A DNA stretch of 64,000 nucleotides from a virus: the IMG/VR virus record IMGVR_UViG_3300043395_004689, positions 39,159-103,158 of that record; one strand, written 5' to 3'. Below are positions 23,487-31,563 of the stretch, piece after piece. The translations under genes and the position numbers were made by a program. The notes beneath the pieces were generated by a model. It was not told the origin of the DNA. It worked only from the letters and a program-made list of their open reading frames with translations, and did not search any database. Within the stretch, counting starts at the first letter, position 1. Every line of letters begins with the position of its first letter.

Positions 23487-24322
23487 TGCGTAGCAACTAT
23501 TGGTCATGTAGCAAATTTGCAGACTGGCTTCGTGGCACTAAAAAGCTTGGAGCAGGTACATCTGAAGAATGGGATGACTGGACCAAACAGGCCAAGAGCA
23601 AGCATTCTGTTCGCTACTGGCTTGCAGAAGAAGGTTTAGATGCCGTACAAAACTTTATCAATTGGCCCATGGACAAATTAGACAACATTCGTTACTATGT
23701 TAACAATCGTTGGGTCAGTCATAGCCATCGCCTTACTGCACATCCTCGAGACATCAAACCTGGTCAATGGAGTGATGTAGGCAATCGTTTCCTGCCATGC
23801 CTTTTCAATGAGCTTGTGGATTTTGTTGAAATTGAACAAGCCTGGCATCACTGCCTATGGAGCGACGAAATGAAAACCAAGTATAATGTACCTTGGTATC
23901 GCAGTGGATGGTTGCGCTGGCGCACATGGCGCTGTCCAGAAGCTGGTATAGAATATCTGCAATGGGCTAGTACTCTTACCAACGAAGAATGGTTAGAAGA
24001 TCATGAGAAGCACAAAGCAGAACCGACCTATCAAGCTAAGGCTGCTAAGGAGATTATAGAACTTTATACTTGGTGGACTACTACCTATCGCAATCGACCA
24101 GATCCATATGAATCAAGCGGCTGGAGTGCTTACTGTGATGCTTGTCGTGCCGAAAACGGTGGAAGTCTTTGGGGTAGCTTAAAAGATACCAAGAATCCGG
24201 CTCTTAAGAAGCAAGGCGACAAGGCACTTAAATTACTTCGAAAAATTGAACTTGCCTACGAAAAAGAAGACGAAGCTATGATGATTCGCCTTATTAAGAT
24301 TCGACAGGCACTTTGGACCTAA
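23486..24322 (+). CDS. Trp-rich unknown protein (278 aa)
   Basis: Not recognised at functional level. Very rich in Trp (over 20) with SCSKFADWLRGTKKLGAGTSEEW, a middle YRSGWLRWRTWRCPEAG and a helical charged C-terminus. Proteins of this kind are seen in aquatic T4-like phages. Its start overlaps the dCMP deaminase stop, so it is probably made early with nucleotide enzymes. Confidence 0.6.
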   Translation: MRSNYWSCSKFADWLRGTKKLGAGTSEEWDDWTKQAKSKHSVRYWLAEEGLDAVQNFINWPMDKLDNIRYYVNNRWVSHSHRLTAHPRDIKPGQWSDVGNRFLPCLFNELVDFVEIEQAWHHCLWSDEMKTKYNVPWYRSGWLRWRTWRCPEAGIEYLQWASTLTNEEWLEDHEKHKAEPTYQAKAAKEIIELYTWWTTTYRNRPDPYESSGWSAYCDACRAENGGSLWGSLKDTKNPALKKQGDKALKLLRKIELAYEKEDEAMMIRLIKIRQALWT

Positions 24323-24346
24323 TATATTTGGAAAGCGAGAATACAA

Positions 24347-24568
24347 ATGACAATGCCCGATCAACGATACAGAGCCATGCTTGAGGGTATGAGACTGATT
24401 GAAGACCTATTGATTCCTCAGGCAACACCACGAGTTCCGGGTAGCATTAGAGAACGGGCTCGTTGGATTATGAGACATCACCCCAGTCAAAGCGAGCTTG
24501 AACATATGGCTACTCTTTGTCCTCAGATGTTGAGCACTTACGATTTTAATAAACAAAAAATTAAATGA
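24347..24568 (+). CDS. BPSL0761-like small protein
   Basis: A 73-residue protein with M-T-M-P-D-Q-R-Y-R-A-M-L-E, a variable linker containing R-V-P-G-S-I-R-E-R-A-R and then LRHYPS-like IMRHHPSQSELEHMA. This layout matches the BPSL0761 family of small bacterial proteins, found mainly in beta- and gammaproteobacteria and of unknown function. It supports a proteobacterial host. Confidence 0.65.
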   Translation: MTMPDQRYRAMLEGMRLIEDLLIPQATPRVPGSIRERARWIMRHHPSQSELEHMATLCPQMLSTYDFNKQKIK

Positions 24569-24575
24569 GTTAAAA

Positions 24576-24764
24576 ATGAGTACAGAAAACACATGGGTCT
24601 TAACTGTGCAAGAAGACCCTGAAACCGGTGATGCTATCTTAGAATTTCCTCCTGATCTCCTAGAAAAAGCAGGATGGAAAGAAGGCGATACCCTGAAGTG
24701 GACAGATCAGGGAGATGGCAGTTGGATGTTGACAAAGGCGGAAGTTACCGATGAACAAGGCTAA
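24576..24764 (+). CDS. AbrB/SpoVT-like small protein
   Basis: A 62-residue protein with a swapped-hairpin AbrB-type pattern: ILEFPPDLLEKAGWKEGDTLKW followed by an aromatic/charged strand. The fold usually binds DNA or acts as an antitoxin, but phage versions of this type, without a toxin partner, may have other uses. Overlaps the exonuclease gene by 14 bases. Confidence 0.65.
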   Translation: MSTENTWVLTVQEDPETGDAILEFPPDLLEKAGWKEGDTLKWTDQGDGSWMLTKAEVTDEQG

Positions 24765-25323
24765 TCCCGGAAATCACATTATGGTCGACCTTGAGACCTT
24801 GGGTACCAAGCCCAACAGTCTCATGCTTACAATAGGAGCCGTGCGTTTTAATCCGTGGAAAGATGATGCTGATCGCGACCTCGACAGCATGGATACATTT
24901 TACCGCCGAGTAAGTTTTGAAGGGTATGAAGGACTTGATCATGTCATTGATGACGCTACCTTAGAGTGGTGGGGTCAACAAAGCGACGAAGTACGAGAAG
25001 AAGCCTTTGCCGAAGACAACCGACATGACATTCGTGATGTGCTGGCTGACTTTCATCGTTGGTGCGGTGGTGTAGATGCTATCTGGGCCAATGGTACCGG
25101 CTTCGACCTTAATATCTTGGAACACTTTAGTCGAGAACTCAAGCGCGGTGTTGCTTGGAAGTATTGGCAGGCTCGAGACGCTCGCACACTCTATGCTTTG
25201 GTGCCCGGACTTGAACGACCCAAAGGTGCTGCTCACCATGCGCTATGGGACTGTTGGAGTCAGGTTGTTGGAGTACAGCGAGCATTTAAAGCATTAGGCA
25301 TTAATGAGTTAATTAATAGATAA
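24751..25323 (+). CDS. RNase T/Rv2179c-like 3'-5' exonuclease
   Basis: A 190-residue DEDD exonuclease. Motif I is D-L-E-T-L-G-T, motif II ANGTGFDLNILEH, and motif III HHALWDC. The layout, with a large insertion after motif I, matches the Rv2179c-like exoribonuclease family common in phages. It would degrade RNA or single-stranded DNA 3' to 5'. The ATG lies inside the AbrB-like gene; a second ATG at 24781 fits the catalytic start almost as well. Confidence 0.85.
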   Translation: MNKANPGNHIMVDLETLGTKPNSLMLTIGAVRFNPWKDDADRDLDSMDTFYRRVSFEGYEGLDHVIDDATLEWWGQQSDEVREEAFAEDNRHDIRDVLADFHRWCGGVDAIWANGTGFDLNILEHFSRELKRGVAWKYWQARDARTLYALVPGLERPKGAAHHALWDCWSQVVGVQRAFKALGINELINR

Positions 25324-25329
25324 CATAGC

Positions 25330-25338
25330 GATAAATAT
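25330..25338 (+). promoter_or_regulatory. Possible late promoter before queD
   Basis: GATAAATAT, with a second TTAAATAT at 25374-25381, in the gap between the exonuclease and queD. Weak, motif-only call. Confidence 0.35.
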
Positions 25339-25411
25339 GTTTCTAACAGAGGTCTTTAGGCATTCATCCCTCTTTAAATATTCTGCATGCCATCTTTTAA
25401 AGGAGAAAGAG

Positions 25412-25951
25412 ATGGCAGATTTAAATAACGGTGACTTTAGTCACCACCCTTGGCGTTCAAGTAAGCAGTACAAGTACACATCAACCAAAGAGTATCACGA
25501 TGCGTTTCCTTGTGCATATCGACAGTGGCGAGCAGATAGTCATTGTAATCTAATTCACGGCTATAGTTTTAGCATGAAGTTTTATTTTGGCACAGACGAT
25601 CTTGATGTGCGTAATTGGGCCGCGGACTATGGTGGCCTCAAAGAACTTAAAAAGATCCTCGAAGATCAGTTTGATCATACACTTTTGGTAGCACAAGACG
25701 ATCCAGAGTTGGAAACCTTTAAGTTGTTGCAAGAAAAGAAAATGGCCAAACTAACCATATTGCCCCGACTGGGTTGTGAAGGACTTGCTGACATGCTCTA
25801 CAAGTATGTCAATGGAGTTTATATTCCTGATCTGTGGGGACCCGGAGAAGCAGCTCGTCTCTGGTGCTATCGAGTAGAAGTACGCGAAACACAGTCCAAC
25901 ATGGCTTTCCGTGAAGGCCATCGCGAGTGGAATGAAGAGTTGTTTACATAA
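25412..25951 (+). CDS. queD: QueD-like 6-carboxytetrahydropterin synthase
   Basis: A 179-residue PTPS-family protein. The N-terminal region has F-P-C-A-Y-R and C-N-L-I-H-G-Y-S, matching the zinc-binding His pair of the family with a Y in place of the usual second His of HGH; the YGGLKELKKILEDQFDHTLLV segment is the typical subunit helix. QueD makes the precursor of preQ0. The active site deviates, so activity is likely but not sure. ATG 25412 follows AAGGAG. The transporter gene comes 21 bases later. Confidence 0.8.
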   Translation: MADLNNGDFSHHPWRSSKQYKYTSTKEYHDAFPCAYRQWRADSHCNLIHGYSFSMKFYFGTDDLDVRNWAADYGGLKELKKILEDQFDHTLLVAQDDPELETFKLLQEKKMAKLTILPRLGCEGLADMLYKYVNGVYIPDLWGPGEAARLWCYRVEVRETQSNMAFREGHREWNEELFT

Positions 25952-25972
25952 ATTAATCAAAGGAGATAATCA

Positions 25973-26587
25973 ATGCTAGATAAACTTTTACAGGGGGTAG
26001 ATCGCTCCCTAGCTTATAAGTTAATGGCTGCACATATTTTTATTATTGCTGTCAGTAACTATCTTGTTCAATTCAAGTTTAACATTGCTGGTCACCCACT
26101 CGCCGCCGCAGCCTTTACCTTTCCATTGGTAGTTGTTCTTACCGACCTTACTGTAAGAATGATTGGCAAGGAAACTGGGCGAGCAGTAATTAACCTTGCA
26201 TTTATTCCTGCAATTCTTGCTAGTATGCTAGTGGTCAAGCTTGGTGGCGCACCAGACTCAGTGGCATTTAGAATTGGTCTTGGATCAGGTGTTGCTTATT
26301 TTATCAGTAACCTACTTGATGTATATGTCTTCCAATACCTGCGTGAAAAGTACAGTACCTGGTGGATTGCGCCGGCTCTGAGTTGTGTGGTAAGCACATT
26401 CATTGACACCTATGTGTTTTTCTTTACAGCGTTTGCTTATGGCGCCAATGAGTTTATGGCTGCTAACTGGCACATTGTAGCAACCAATAATAGCTGGGCC
26501 AAGATTCTTGTTAGTCTTTTGGTCATACTTCCTTTCTATGGATTATTGCTAAATTGGCTCCAGAAAAGAATTTCCACCAATAGTTAA
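25973..26587 (+). CDS. Queuosine-precursor transporter (YhhQ/VUT family)
   Basis: A 204-residue membrane protein with six or so hydrophobic segments and the family core TFPLVVVLTDLTVRMIGKETGRAVI. VUT-family members import queuosine precursors (preQ0/preQ1 or queuine). A phage copy beside QueD and with QueC in the window points to real need for 7-deazaguanines, perhaps for DNA modification. AAGGAG precedes the ATG. Confidence 0.85.
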   Translation: MLDKLLQGVDRSLAYKLMAAHIFIIAVSNYLVQFKFNIAGHPLAAAAFTFPLVVVLTDLTVRMIGKETGRAVINLAFIPAILASMLVVKLGGAPDSVAFRIGLGSGVAYFISNLLDVYVFQYLREKYSTWWIAPALSCVVSTFIDTYVFFFTAFAYGANEFMAANWHIVATNNSWAKILVSLLVILPFYGLLLNWLQKRISTNS

Positions 26588-26851
26588 ATGAAACTATTAG
26601 CAACCAAGAGCTTCTCGCAAAGTTACAGTTACTACGATGGCCCAAAGCCTTCTAAAGTTTGGGTCATTGGAGTTGCTGATCCAGCTGGGTTTGAAATGTC
26701 GCAGGGCATCAGCCATGATGTGCTAGAAGAAGTATTCAAACACTCCGAAGACTGGGCCGGGTGGGGATTTGTAGAAGGTAAAGCTTGGTTGCTTTTTGCT
26801 ACAAAAAGCGATGCAATGTACGCAAAAATGATGTTTGGCGATGGAAAATAA
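26588..26851 (+). CDS. Small unknown protein (87 aa)
   Basis: No family recognised; a soluble alpha/beta protein with several Trp and Ser residues. Directly follows the transporter stop and overlaps the next gene by 11 bases. Confidence 0.6.
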   Translation: MKLLATKSFSQSYSYYDGPKPSKVWVIGVADPAGFEMSQGISHDVLEEVFKHSEDWAGWGFVEGKAWLLFATKSDAMYAKMMFGDGK

Positions 26852-27047
26852 AATAGAAAAATGGTTGAGTAAAAAAATCAAAGAAGAGGATGCCAGTAAT
26901 CCTTTGATTATAAGCGCACGGCATGACTTAGAATATCTAAATCAGCTAACTAAGAAAGAAGTCATAGCTTATGCTCGCGAGCACCAAATTTTGGTTAATT
27001 CTCGCAAGAAGAAAAATGAGCTAATTGACATTATTTTAAGGGCCTAA
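26841..27047 (+). CDS. Small charged protein, SAP-like (68 aa)
   Basis: Highly charged, with [33 protein letters not shown]: the helix-turn-helix spacing resembles SAP/Rho-N domains, which bind nucleic acid. Starts inside the preceding gene at ATG 26841. Confidence 0.55.
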   Translation: MENKIEKWLSKKIKEEDASNPLIISARHDLEYLNQLTKKEVIAYAREHQILVNSRKKKNELIDIILRA

Positions 27048-27051
27048 CCAT

Positions 27052-27384
27052 ATGATAGAGATAACCGACTCAGCCAAGATCAAAATTCAAGACCTTTTGC
27101 TTGAGCAAAACAATCCCAAGTTAAACCTTCGTACTTTTGTGCAAGGCGGTGGTTGCAGTGGTATGGAATACGGATTTACCTTTGACGAAGAACAAGCAGA
27201 AGATGACTTTGAATTCACAATCAACAATTTTAAGGTACTAGTTGACTCAATGAGTATGCAGTACCTTCAGGGTGCTGTGATTGATTTCAAAGACGACCTA
27301 GATGGTGCTAGGTTTTCTATTTCCAATCCAAATGCACAATCAAGCTGCGGCTGTGGTAATAGCTTTGCACCATGTCATGACTAA
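27052..27384 (+). CDS. erpA: ErpA/IscA-type iron-sulfur carrier
   Basis: A 110-residue A-type carrier. It carries the family motif [11 protein letters not shown] and the C-terminal C-G-C-G, giving the three conserved Cys. It delivers Fe-S clusters to target enzymes. In a phage with many iron enzymes (2OG oxygenases), a supply role is tempting but unproven. Such genes occur in aquatic phages. Confidence 0.93.
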   Translation: MIEITDSAKIKIQDLLLEQNNPKLNLRTFVQGGGCSGMEYGFTFDEEQAEDDFEFTINNFKVLVDSMSMQYLQGAVIDFKDDLDGARFSISNPNAQSSCGCGNSFAPCHD

Positions 27385-27395
27385 CAGAGGATGTT

Positions 27396-27623
27396 ATGGA
27401 TCCACAATATTTGACAATGACTTTTGAACAATTGATGGAAAGGCAGAGGTTTATTGCTAAAAAATATAATGTTGCTCTTTCTGCTGGTGCTAATCCTGAA
27501 GTCATTAATCAAATGCTTTCACACATGGAAGCAATTAGACATGCCATGTGGGAACTAGGATATAAACAGCAGTTTGATTCCTCAAATAAAGAAGACCCCT
27601 TTGGTGATAGTATTGTCAACTAA
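27396..27623 (+). CDS. Small helical unknown protein (75 aa)
   Basis: No family recognised; Met/Gln-rich helices (MTFEQLMERQRFIAKKYN, INQMLSHMEAIRHAMWELG). Probably a helical hairpin. It ends directly at the start of the polymerase-fragment gene. Confidence 0.62.
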   Translation: MDPQYLTMTFEQLMERQRFIAKKYNVALSAGANPEVINQMLSHMEAIRHAMWELGYKQQFDSSNKEDPFGDSIVN

Positions 27624-28101
27624 TATGCCGGCAACAAGTATCCAAGAACAAGACCTTATAGAGTTGCTCTATCAGGACAAAGCTGGCGCTTTGACCGCAG
27701 ATCATTCAACCTTAAACAGCTATTTGCAAGGCTGTGCTGAATTAGGGCAACCACCAGTGTTTAAAATTGAGGAACTTCCAGATTCTGTTGAAGAAGCTGT
27801 TGGCAAATGGTACATGCCCGAGCAATACCAAAACATCGATCTAGATTTATATTTTGCTCAACGGGTAGGCAGCATAGAAGAAGCAGAACGAGTGGCATTA
27901 GAGCTGTCCTTGTTTAGAGAACGCAACATGGAACAGTTGTTAAAATTTATGATTTATCTGGTAGATATTATGAAAGAAAATAAAATTGTGTGGGGAGTAG
28001 GCCGCGGCAGTTCGGTTAGCTCTTTTTTGTTATTCTTGGTCGGACTACACTCAGTTAATCCGATTAAGTATGAGTTAGATATTAGGGAGTTCATTAGATG
28101 A
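27624..28101 (+). CDS. DNA polymerase III alpha-like fragment
   Basis: A 159-residue protein whose C-terminal part, W-G-V-G-R-G-S-S-V-S-S-F-L-L-F-L, then H-S-V-N-P-I-K-Y-E-L, matches the palm segment of bacterial DnaE (GPGRGSSAGSLVAYALGI). The full polymerase is about 1,100 residues, so this is a small stand-alone derivative that cannot polymerise. It could be a decoy or interaction module for the host replisome, or a relic. ATG 27624 directly follows the previous stop. Confidence 0.6.
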
Positions 28102-28532
28102 GCAAAAATTCAAGATACAAAACTCACCGTGGGTTAGAGTTTAACATGAGTGCCTTTATTGAGAAAAATGGAGACACTCGCGCTGTGGGTAATGCATCAA
28201 TGAATGCCCGCGGCGATATTATTGATCACCGGACCGGTGAAGTAAAGGTGCCTGCTAATAAAATTGCTCAGGCATCGGCTAACCTTTCCAACAACCAATC
28301 TAAAAAGGTTAGCCTAAAAGCTGACCAAACTATTACTCCAGTCAAGCGCGATGCACCAGCAGCCGATTCGACCATTAAGCCTGCTGTAGAACCCGTCGAG
28401 GTTCAAGCGCCTGCGGCTGACGCACCAACTGTTGTAAGCACTAGAAAAGTTGATACGCCAGACGGTCCTGCTACCGAATACGAGTACAGCGATGGTAGTA
28501 TGCAGGTAATTGCAGATTCGGAGAATCTCTAA
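28098..28532 (+). CDS. Pro/Ala-rich unknown protein (144 aa)
   Basis: No family recognised. A basic N-terminus, then a long Ala/Pro/Val-rich disordered region, ending with an acidic stretch. ATGA overlap with the polymerase fragment. Low-complexity composition suggests a flexible linker or scaffold. Confidence 0.55.
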   Translation: MSKNSRYKTHRGLEFNMSAFIEKNGDTRAVGNASMNARGDIIDHRTGEVKVPANKIAQASANLSNNQSKKVSLKADQTITPVKRDAPAADSTIKPAVEPVEVQAPAADAPTVVSTRKVDTPDGPATEYEYSDGSMQVIADSENL

Positions 28533-28533
28533 C

Positions 28534-28848
28534 ATGGCGCAAATGATTCGTCCTTTAAGAGAAAGAATTTTAGCAGAACTGCTAGGGCTTGGTGAAAAAA
28601 CAACAGCCAGTGGCATTATTCTAAAAGCCGAAGATGGAAAGGATCATGGTATTCGCGCTCGTTGGGCGCGAGTCAGGCTAGTCGGTGAAGGCATTGATTG
28701 GGTGCAGCCAGGACAGTATGTGCTTGTGTCACATGGCAGATGGAGCCGCCAGTTTGAATGCGAGCACGATGGTGAAAAACTAAAGTTAGTTCACCTAGAC
28801 AACAAAGAAGTACTGTTAGTCACTGATGATGAACCCAGCGACATATAA
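28534..28848 (+). CDS. GroES-like co-chaperonin
   Basis: A 104-residue protein with the co-chaperonin start MIRPLRERILAELLGLGEKTTASGIIL and a beta-barrel body, similar in layout to GroES and T4 gp31. The mobile loop region (EKTTASGIIL) is the part that would dock on GroEL. The GroES roof-like segment is unusual (ARWARVRLVGEGIDW). ATG 28534 follows GGAG. Many T4-like phages need such a factor to fold the capsid protein. Confidence 0.75.
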   Translation: MAQMIRPLRERILAELLGLGEKTTASGIILKAEDGKDHGIRARWARVRLVGEGIDWVQPGQYVLVSHGRWSRQFECEHDGEKLKLVHLDNKEVLLVTDDEPSDI

Positions 28849-29033
28849 TGAATACTGTTATTATTAAATGCTTAACCTGTGGACGAAATTATTCGTCCAG
28901 CTGTGACTGGCAACAAGGTCGCTGCCCTCATCATCCATCTATGCTAGATCAAATACTAGCAGACTCGCATAAAACAAGATTTTTAACCCTCTTTAGAAAA
29001 CTCAAGGAGTTATTGTGCAGGAAGTCAGCCTAA
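28848..29033 (+). CDS. Small Cys-rich zinc-finger-like protein (61 aa)
   Basis: Carries C-L-T-C-G and C-D-W-Q-Q-G-R-C-P-H-H, a likely zinc-binding knuckle pair, then a basic helix. One-base overlap with the GroES-like stop. No family recognised. Confidence 0.6.
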   Translation: MNTVIIKCLTCGRNYSSSCDWQQGRCPHHPSMLDQILADSHKTRFLTLFRKLKELLCRKSA

Positions 29034-29245
29034 GTTTGGTACTCAGTGAAATTCAAAAACTTGGCTACAACGCCACTGATCCGCGAATGGATGGATACTA
29101 CAACTGGGGACAAAAGCAAAAGCTCTACGAGATTCTCTGGGAAACTGAAAGGCAATTGAAAAAGTGTTCTTCATTTTCCATTGAAGAAGAATGGTTAAAT
29201 GAACGAAAACAAGATAAAATGTTAAAAACGCTACAAGGACAATAA
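29015..29245 (+). CDS. Small unknown protein (76 aa), GTG start
   Basis: No family recognised. Starts with GTG, chosen because AAGGAG lies six bases ahead. Contains YYNWGQKQKLYEILWETERQLK and a charged C-terminus. Confidence 0.6.
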   Translation: MQEVSLSLVLSEIQKLGYNATDPRMDGYYNWGQKQKLYEILWETERQLKKCSSFSIEEEWLNERKQDKMLKTLQGQ

Positions 29246-29436
29246 TGGAAATTCAACCTAAGGATCCTAGCAAGGGTCATTTTTATGTTAGCCTAATCAA
29301 AAGCGGGCTACGAATGATAGCAGGCAGCAGTATTGTTGCAGCCGGATATGTTATTCCTGGTGCTGGTTGGTTAGTTGCCGGCGGAGTATTATTAATTGGT
29401 GCAGAGATTCTAGGCGTCGTTGAGGAATTGGTATGA
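29245..29436 (+). CDS. Small membrane protein (63 aa)
   Basis: Short charged N-terminus then a Gly/Ala/Val-rich hydrophobic region long enough for two membrane passes. Overlaps both neighbours (ATGG and ATGA). A holin-like role is possible but unsupported. Confidence 0.6.
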   Translation: MEIQPKDPSKGHFYVSLIKSGLRMIAGSSIVAAGYVIPGAGWLVAGGVLLIGAEILGVVEELV

Positions 29437-29624
29437 ACACAATTGTATTGTCCAGACGACAAATTGAACAATTAGCCAAAATTGCCAAGCGATTTACGGA
29501 AACTGATACTTTTACCATTGAGTCAGAAAGTACCAGCGGCATTGGACCAAGTATAACAATTCGTTTTGACCTTTTTGAAAAAGCCGATACCAAAGTCGAC
29601 ATCACTGATGTCAGCAACTGGTAA
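29433..29624 (+). CDS. Small unknown protein (63 aa)
   Basis: No family recognised; one helix (RRQIEQLAKIAKRF) followed by a beta-rich half. ATGA overlap with the membrane protein gene. Last gene before the clamp-loader promoter. Confidence 0.6.
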   Translation: MNTIVLSRRQIEQLAKIAKRFTETDTFTIESESTSGIGPSITIRFDLFEKADTKVDITDVSNW

Positions 29625-29633
29625 AGCCAGTCA

Positions 29634-29662
29634 TTGACTATTCAAACCTTATATCGTATAAT
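29634..29662 (+). promoter_or_regulatory. sigma70 promoter for the clamp loader
   Basis: TTGACT, 17 bases, TATAAT. Predicted start at or near the ATG of a seven-codon reading frame. Confidence 0.8.
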
Positions 29663-29669
29663 TTACGAT

Positions 29670-29693
29670 ATGAATAACAGGTGCCAACAATGA
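29670..29693 (+). CDS. Putative leaderless leader peptide MNNRCQQ
   Basis: ATG eight bases after the -10, then six codons and TGA. The TGA overlaps the clamp-loader ATG (ATGA), so translation could pass by termination-reinitiation. A seven-codon frame easily arises by chance; its position is the only support. Confidence 0.3.
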   Translation: MNNRCQQ

Positions 29694-30619
29694 AAGAACT
29701 TTGGGTAGAAAAATATCGTCCAACTACCATTGACGATTATGTATGGATTGACAAGAATCAAAAGCAAATGGTGGAAACCTGGATCAAAGAAAGATACATT
29801 CCACACTTGCTCTTGGCAGGCATTGCTGGTGTAGGTAAAACCACTCTTGCCAAGATCCTGGTTAATCAACTGGGCATTGATCCTGCAGAGTTTATGCATC
29901 TCAATGCCAGTCGTGACAACGGTGTCGATACTCTACGACAGAAGATCACAAACTTTTGTAGCACAATGGCAGTTGGTCCATTTAAGGTTGTTTTGCTGGA
30001 TGAAGCAGACTACATTACTCCACCAGCACAGGGCATCTTGCGCGGTATGCTAGAACAGTATCATGAGGGTGTGCGGTTTATCTTTACCTGTAACTATCCT
30101 AACAAGATTATTCCAGCCCTGCACAGCAGATTGCAGTTTATTTCTTTCCGTAGGCTTGATGAAACTGACTTTACTCGCAGGCTGGCCGAGATCTTAGTGG
30201 CCGAAGGTGTAGAGCTAGATGCTGAGACTCTACAGCTTTATGTCAAGGCCTGTTATCCAGATCTACGCAAGGCTATCAACACAGTACAAATGCGTAGCAC
30301 CACTGGAACTCTGTTGCCTCCTCAGGTGGACGATACTACCACCGACTGGAGATTGGGCATGGTGGATCTGTTCAGGCAAGGTCGTATCAGAGAAGCCAGG
30401 AACTTGATCATTGGTCAGATTACACTGGAAGAATACGATGACATGTATCGCTTCATGTATAGGAATCTAGACCTATGGGGCAAAGATGAGAATACCCAGG
30501 ATCAAGCTCTTTTGCTGATTCGAAAGGGCATGGTTAATCACTCTCTGGCCGCAGACCCAGAAATTAACCTTAGCGCAACTTTTGTTGAGCTTGAGAGAGT
30601 TCACCGAGGTGAACAGTAA
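29690..30619 (+). CDS. 44: Sliding-clamp loader ATPase, gp44-like
   Basis: A 309-residue AAA+ clamp-loader subunit: V-E-K-Y-R-P near the start, Walker A G-I-A-G-V-G-K-T-T, Walker B V-V-L-L-D-E-A-D, and the sensor-1 F-T-C-N-Y segment. It opens the phage sliding clamp with ATP. In T4 it works with gp62 and gp45; neither partner is obvious in this window. AGG upstream of ATG 29690 supports this start; the in-frame GTG 29681 is less likely. It converges with phoH. Confidence 0.92.
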   Translation: MKELWVEKYRPTTIDDYVWIDKNQKQMVETWIKERYIPHLLLAGIAGVGKTTLAKILVNQLGIDPAEFMHLNASRDNGVDTLRQKITNFCSTMAVGPFKVVLLDEADYITPPAQGILRGMLEQYHEGVRFIFTCNYPNKIIPALHSRLQFISFRRLDETDFTRRLAEILVAEGVELDAETLQLYVKACYPDLRKAINTVQMRSTTGTLLPPQVDDTTTDWRLGMVDLFRQGRIREARNLIIGQITLEEYDDMYRFMYRNLDLWGKDENTQDQALLLIRKGMVNHSLAADPEINLSATFVELERVHRGEQ

Positions 30620-30639
30620 GGGGGATTTCTCCCCCTTAC
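30616..30639. terminator. Bidirectional hairpin between converging genes
   Basis: GTAAGGGGGA-TTTC-TCCCCCTTAC: perfect 10-bp stem. It includes the clamp-loader stop and lies two bases from the phoH stop. No T-run on either strand. Confidence 0.6.
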
Positions 30640-30641
30640 AA

Positions 30642-31397
30642 TTAGTCTCCGTAGATTGACAACACTTGAGCGACTGCAGGATGTCGCTCAACGTGACCCA
30701 ATTCAAACTTCACTACAGAAATTCTGCTAGACTGTTTGCTGTCTAGGATCTTTTCAATGAAATCTTTGAGTCCGTTGTTTTCGTAACCACGGTCATGTTG
30801 TTCAAGATCCCCGGTGATAATAAACTTACTGTTTTCACCAATTCTTGTTAACAACATCTTCATTTGGCTCTGTGTGGCATTTTGCATTTCGTCGGCAATT
30901 ACCACGCTGTCCTTGAATGTGCGACCTCGCATGTAAGCCAAAGGAGCAACCTCAATAATACCTTCAGCAATCATTGATTCAATTTGCTTTGCATTCCAAT
31001 ATTCGCGAAACACATCAAATACAGGACGAGTCCATGGTGCCATTTTGCTCATGAGATCACCCGGCAAGAAGCCATGCTGTTCATCAACGCTGACTGCTGG
31101 TCGTGTAATAACAATTCGCTCAATTTCACCTGCTTTTAGTTGTTTGACTGCCCACAATGTGGCCATGAGAGTTTTACCAGTGCCTGCAGGGCCCAAGGCA
31201 AATACCATGTCTTTTTGGGGATTTTCCAACTGCGCCAAATAGTCTTCTTGGCGTAAATTACGAGGCGTAATTTCTACTCGCTTGTACTTGGAGGGTTTTT
31301 CTTCGCGTTCTCTAAAATGGTTTAGGTTGATTACTGCGTTACCATCATACGCAACTTTACGATCTTGGTTATGAGATCGTTTTTGCTGTTTTCTCAT
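30642..31397 (-). CDS. phoH: PhoH-like ATPase
   Basis: A 251-residue PhoH-like P-loop protein with Walker A G-P-A-G-T-G-K-T, a conserved RPAVSVDEQHGFLPGD, and Walker B V-V-I-A-D-E-M-Q-N. The N-terminus is basic and lacks the PIN nuclease domain of long PhoH2-type proteins. PhoH-like genes are phage markers in aquatic environments; the function may involve RNA metabolism. Minus strand, with AAGGAG at the start and a promoter 16-spaced TTGCAT / TATACT upstream. Confidence 0.93.
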   Translation of the reverse strand: MRKQQKRSHNQDRKVAYDGNAVINLNHFREREEKPSKYKRVEITPRNLRQEDYLAQLENPQKDMVFALGPAGTGKTLMATLWAVKQLKAGEIERIVITRPAVSVDEQHGFLPGDLMSKMAPWTRPVFDVFREYWNAKQIESMIAEGIIEVAPLAYMRGRTFKDSVVIADEMQNATQSQMKMLLTRIGENSKFIITGDLEQHDRGYENNGLKDFIEKILDSKQSSRISVVKFELGHVERHPAVAQVLSIYGD

Positions 31398-31417
31398 CTT
31401 GCTCCTTACAATAAGTA

Positions 31418-31445
31418 TATTGTTGGGCTGATTTCATGCAAATAA
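31418..31445 (-). promoter_or_regulatory. sigma70-like promoter for phoH
   Basis: On the minus strand, TTGCAT and TATACT are 16 bases apart, followed by a leader with AAGGAG. The -35 is a weak match. Confidence 0.5.
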
Positions 31446-31549
31446 TCTTAGAGTTGTATGTTCAGCCCAACTAGTTGAGCTGATTCATCGCTGAACCAAA
31501 CTTATTTAACTCAGAAGGCAAACTTGGGTAGGTGAACGGTGTCAAAGAG

Positions 31550-31557
31550 CTAAATAT
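31550..31557 (+). promoter_or_regulatory. Putative late promoter, leaderless
   Basis: CTAAATAT with the next ATG seven bases after it and no Shine-Dalgarno. Confidence 0.55.
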
Positions 31558-31563
31558 CAAACT

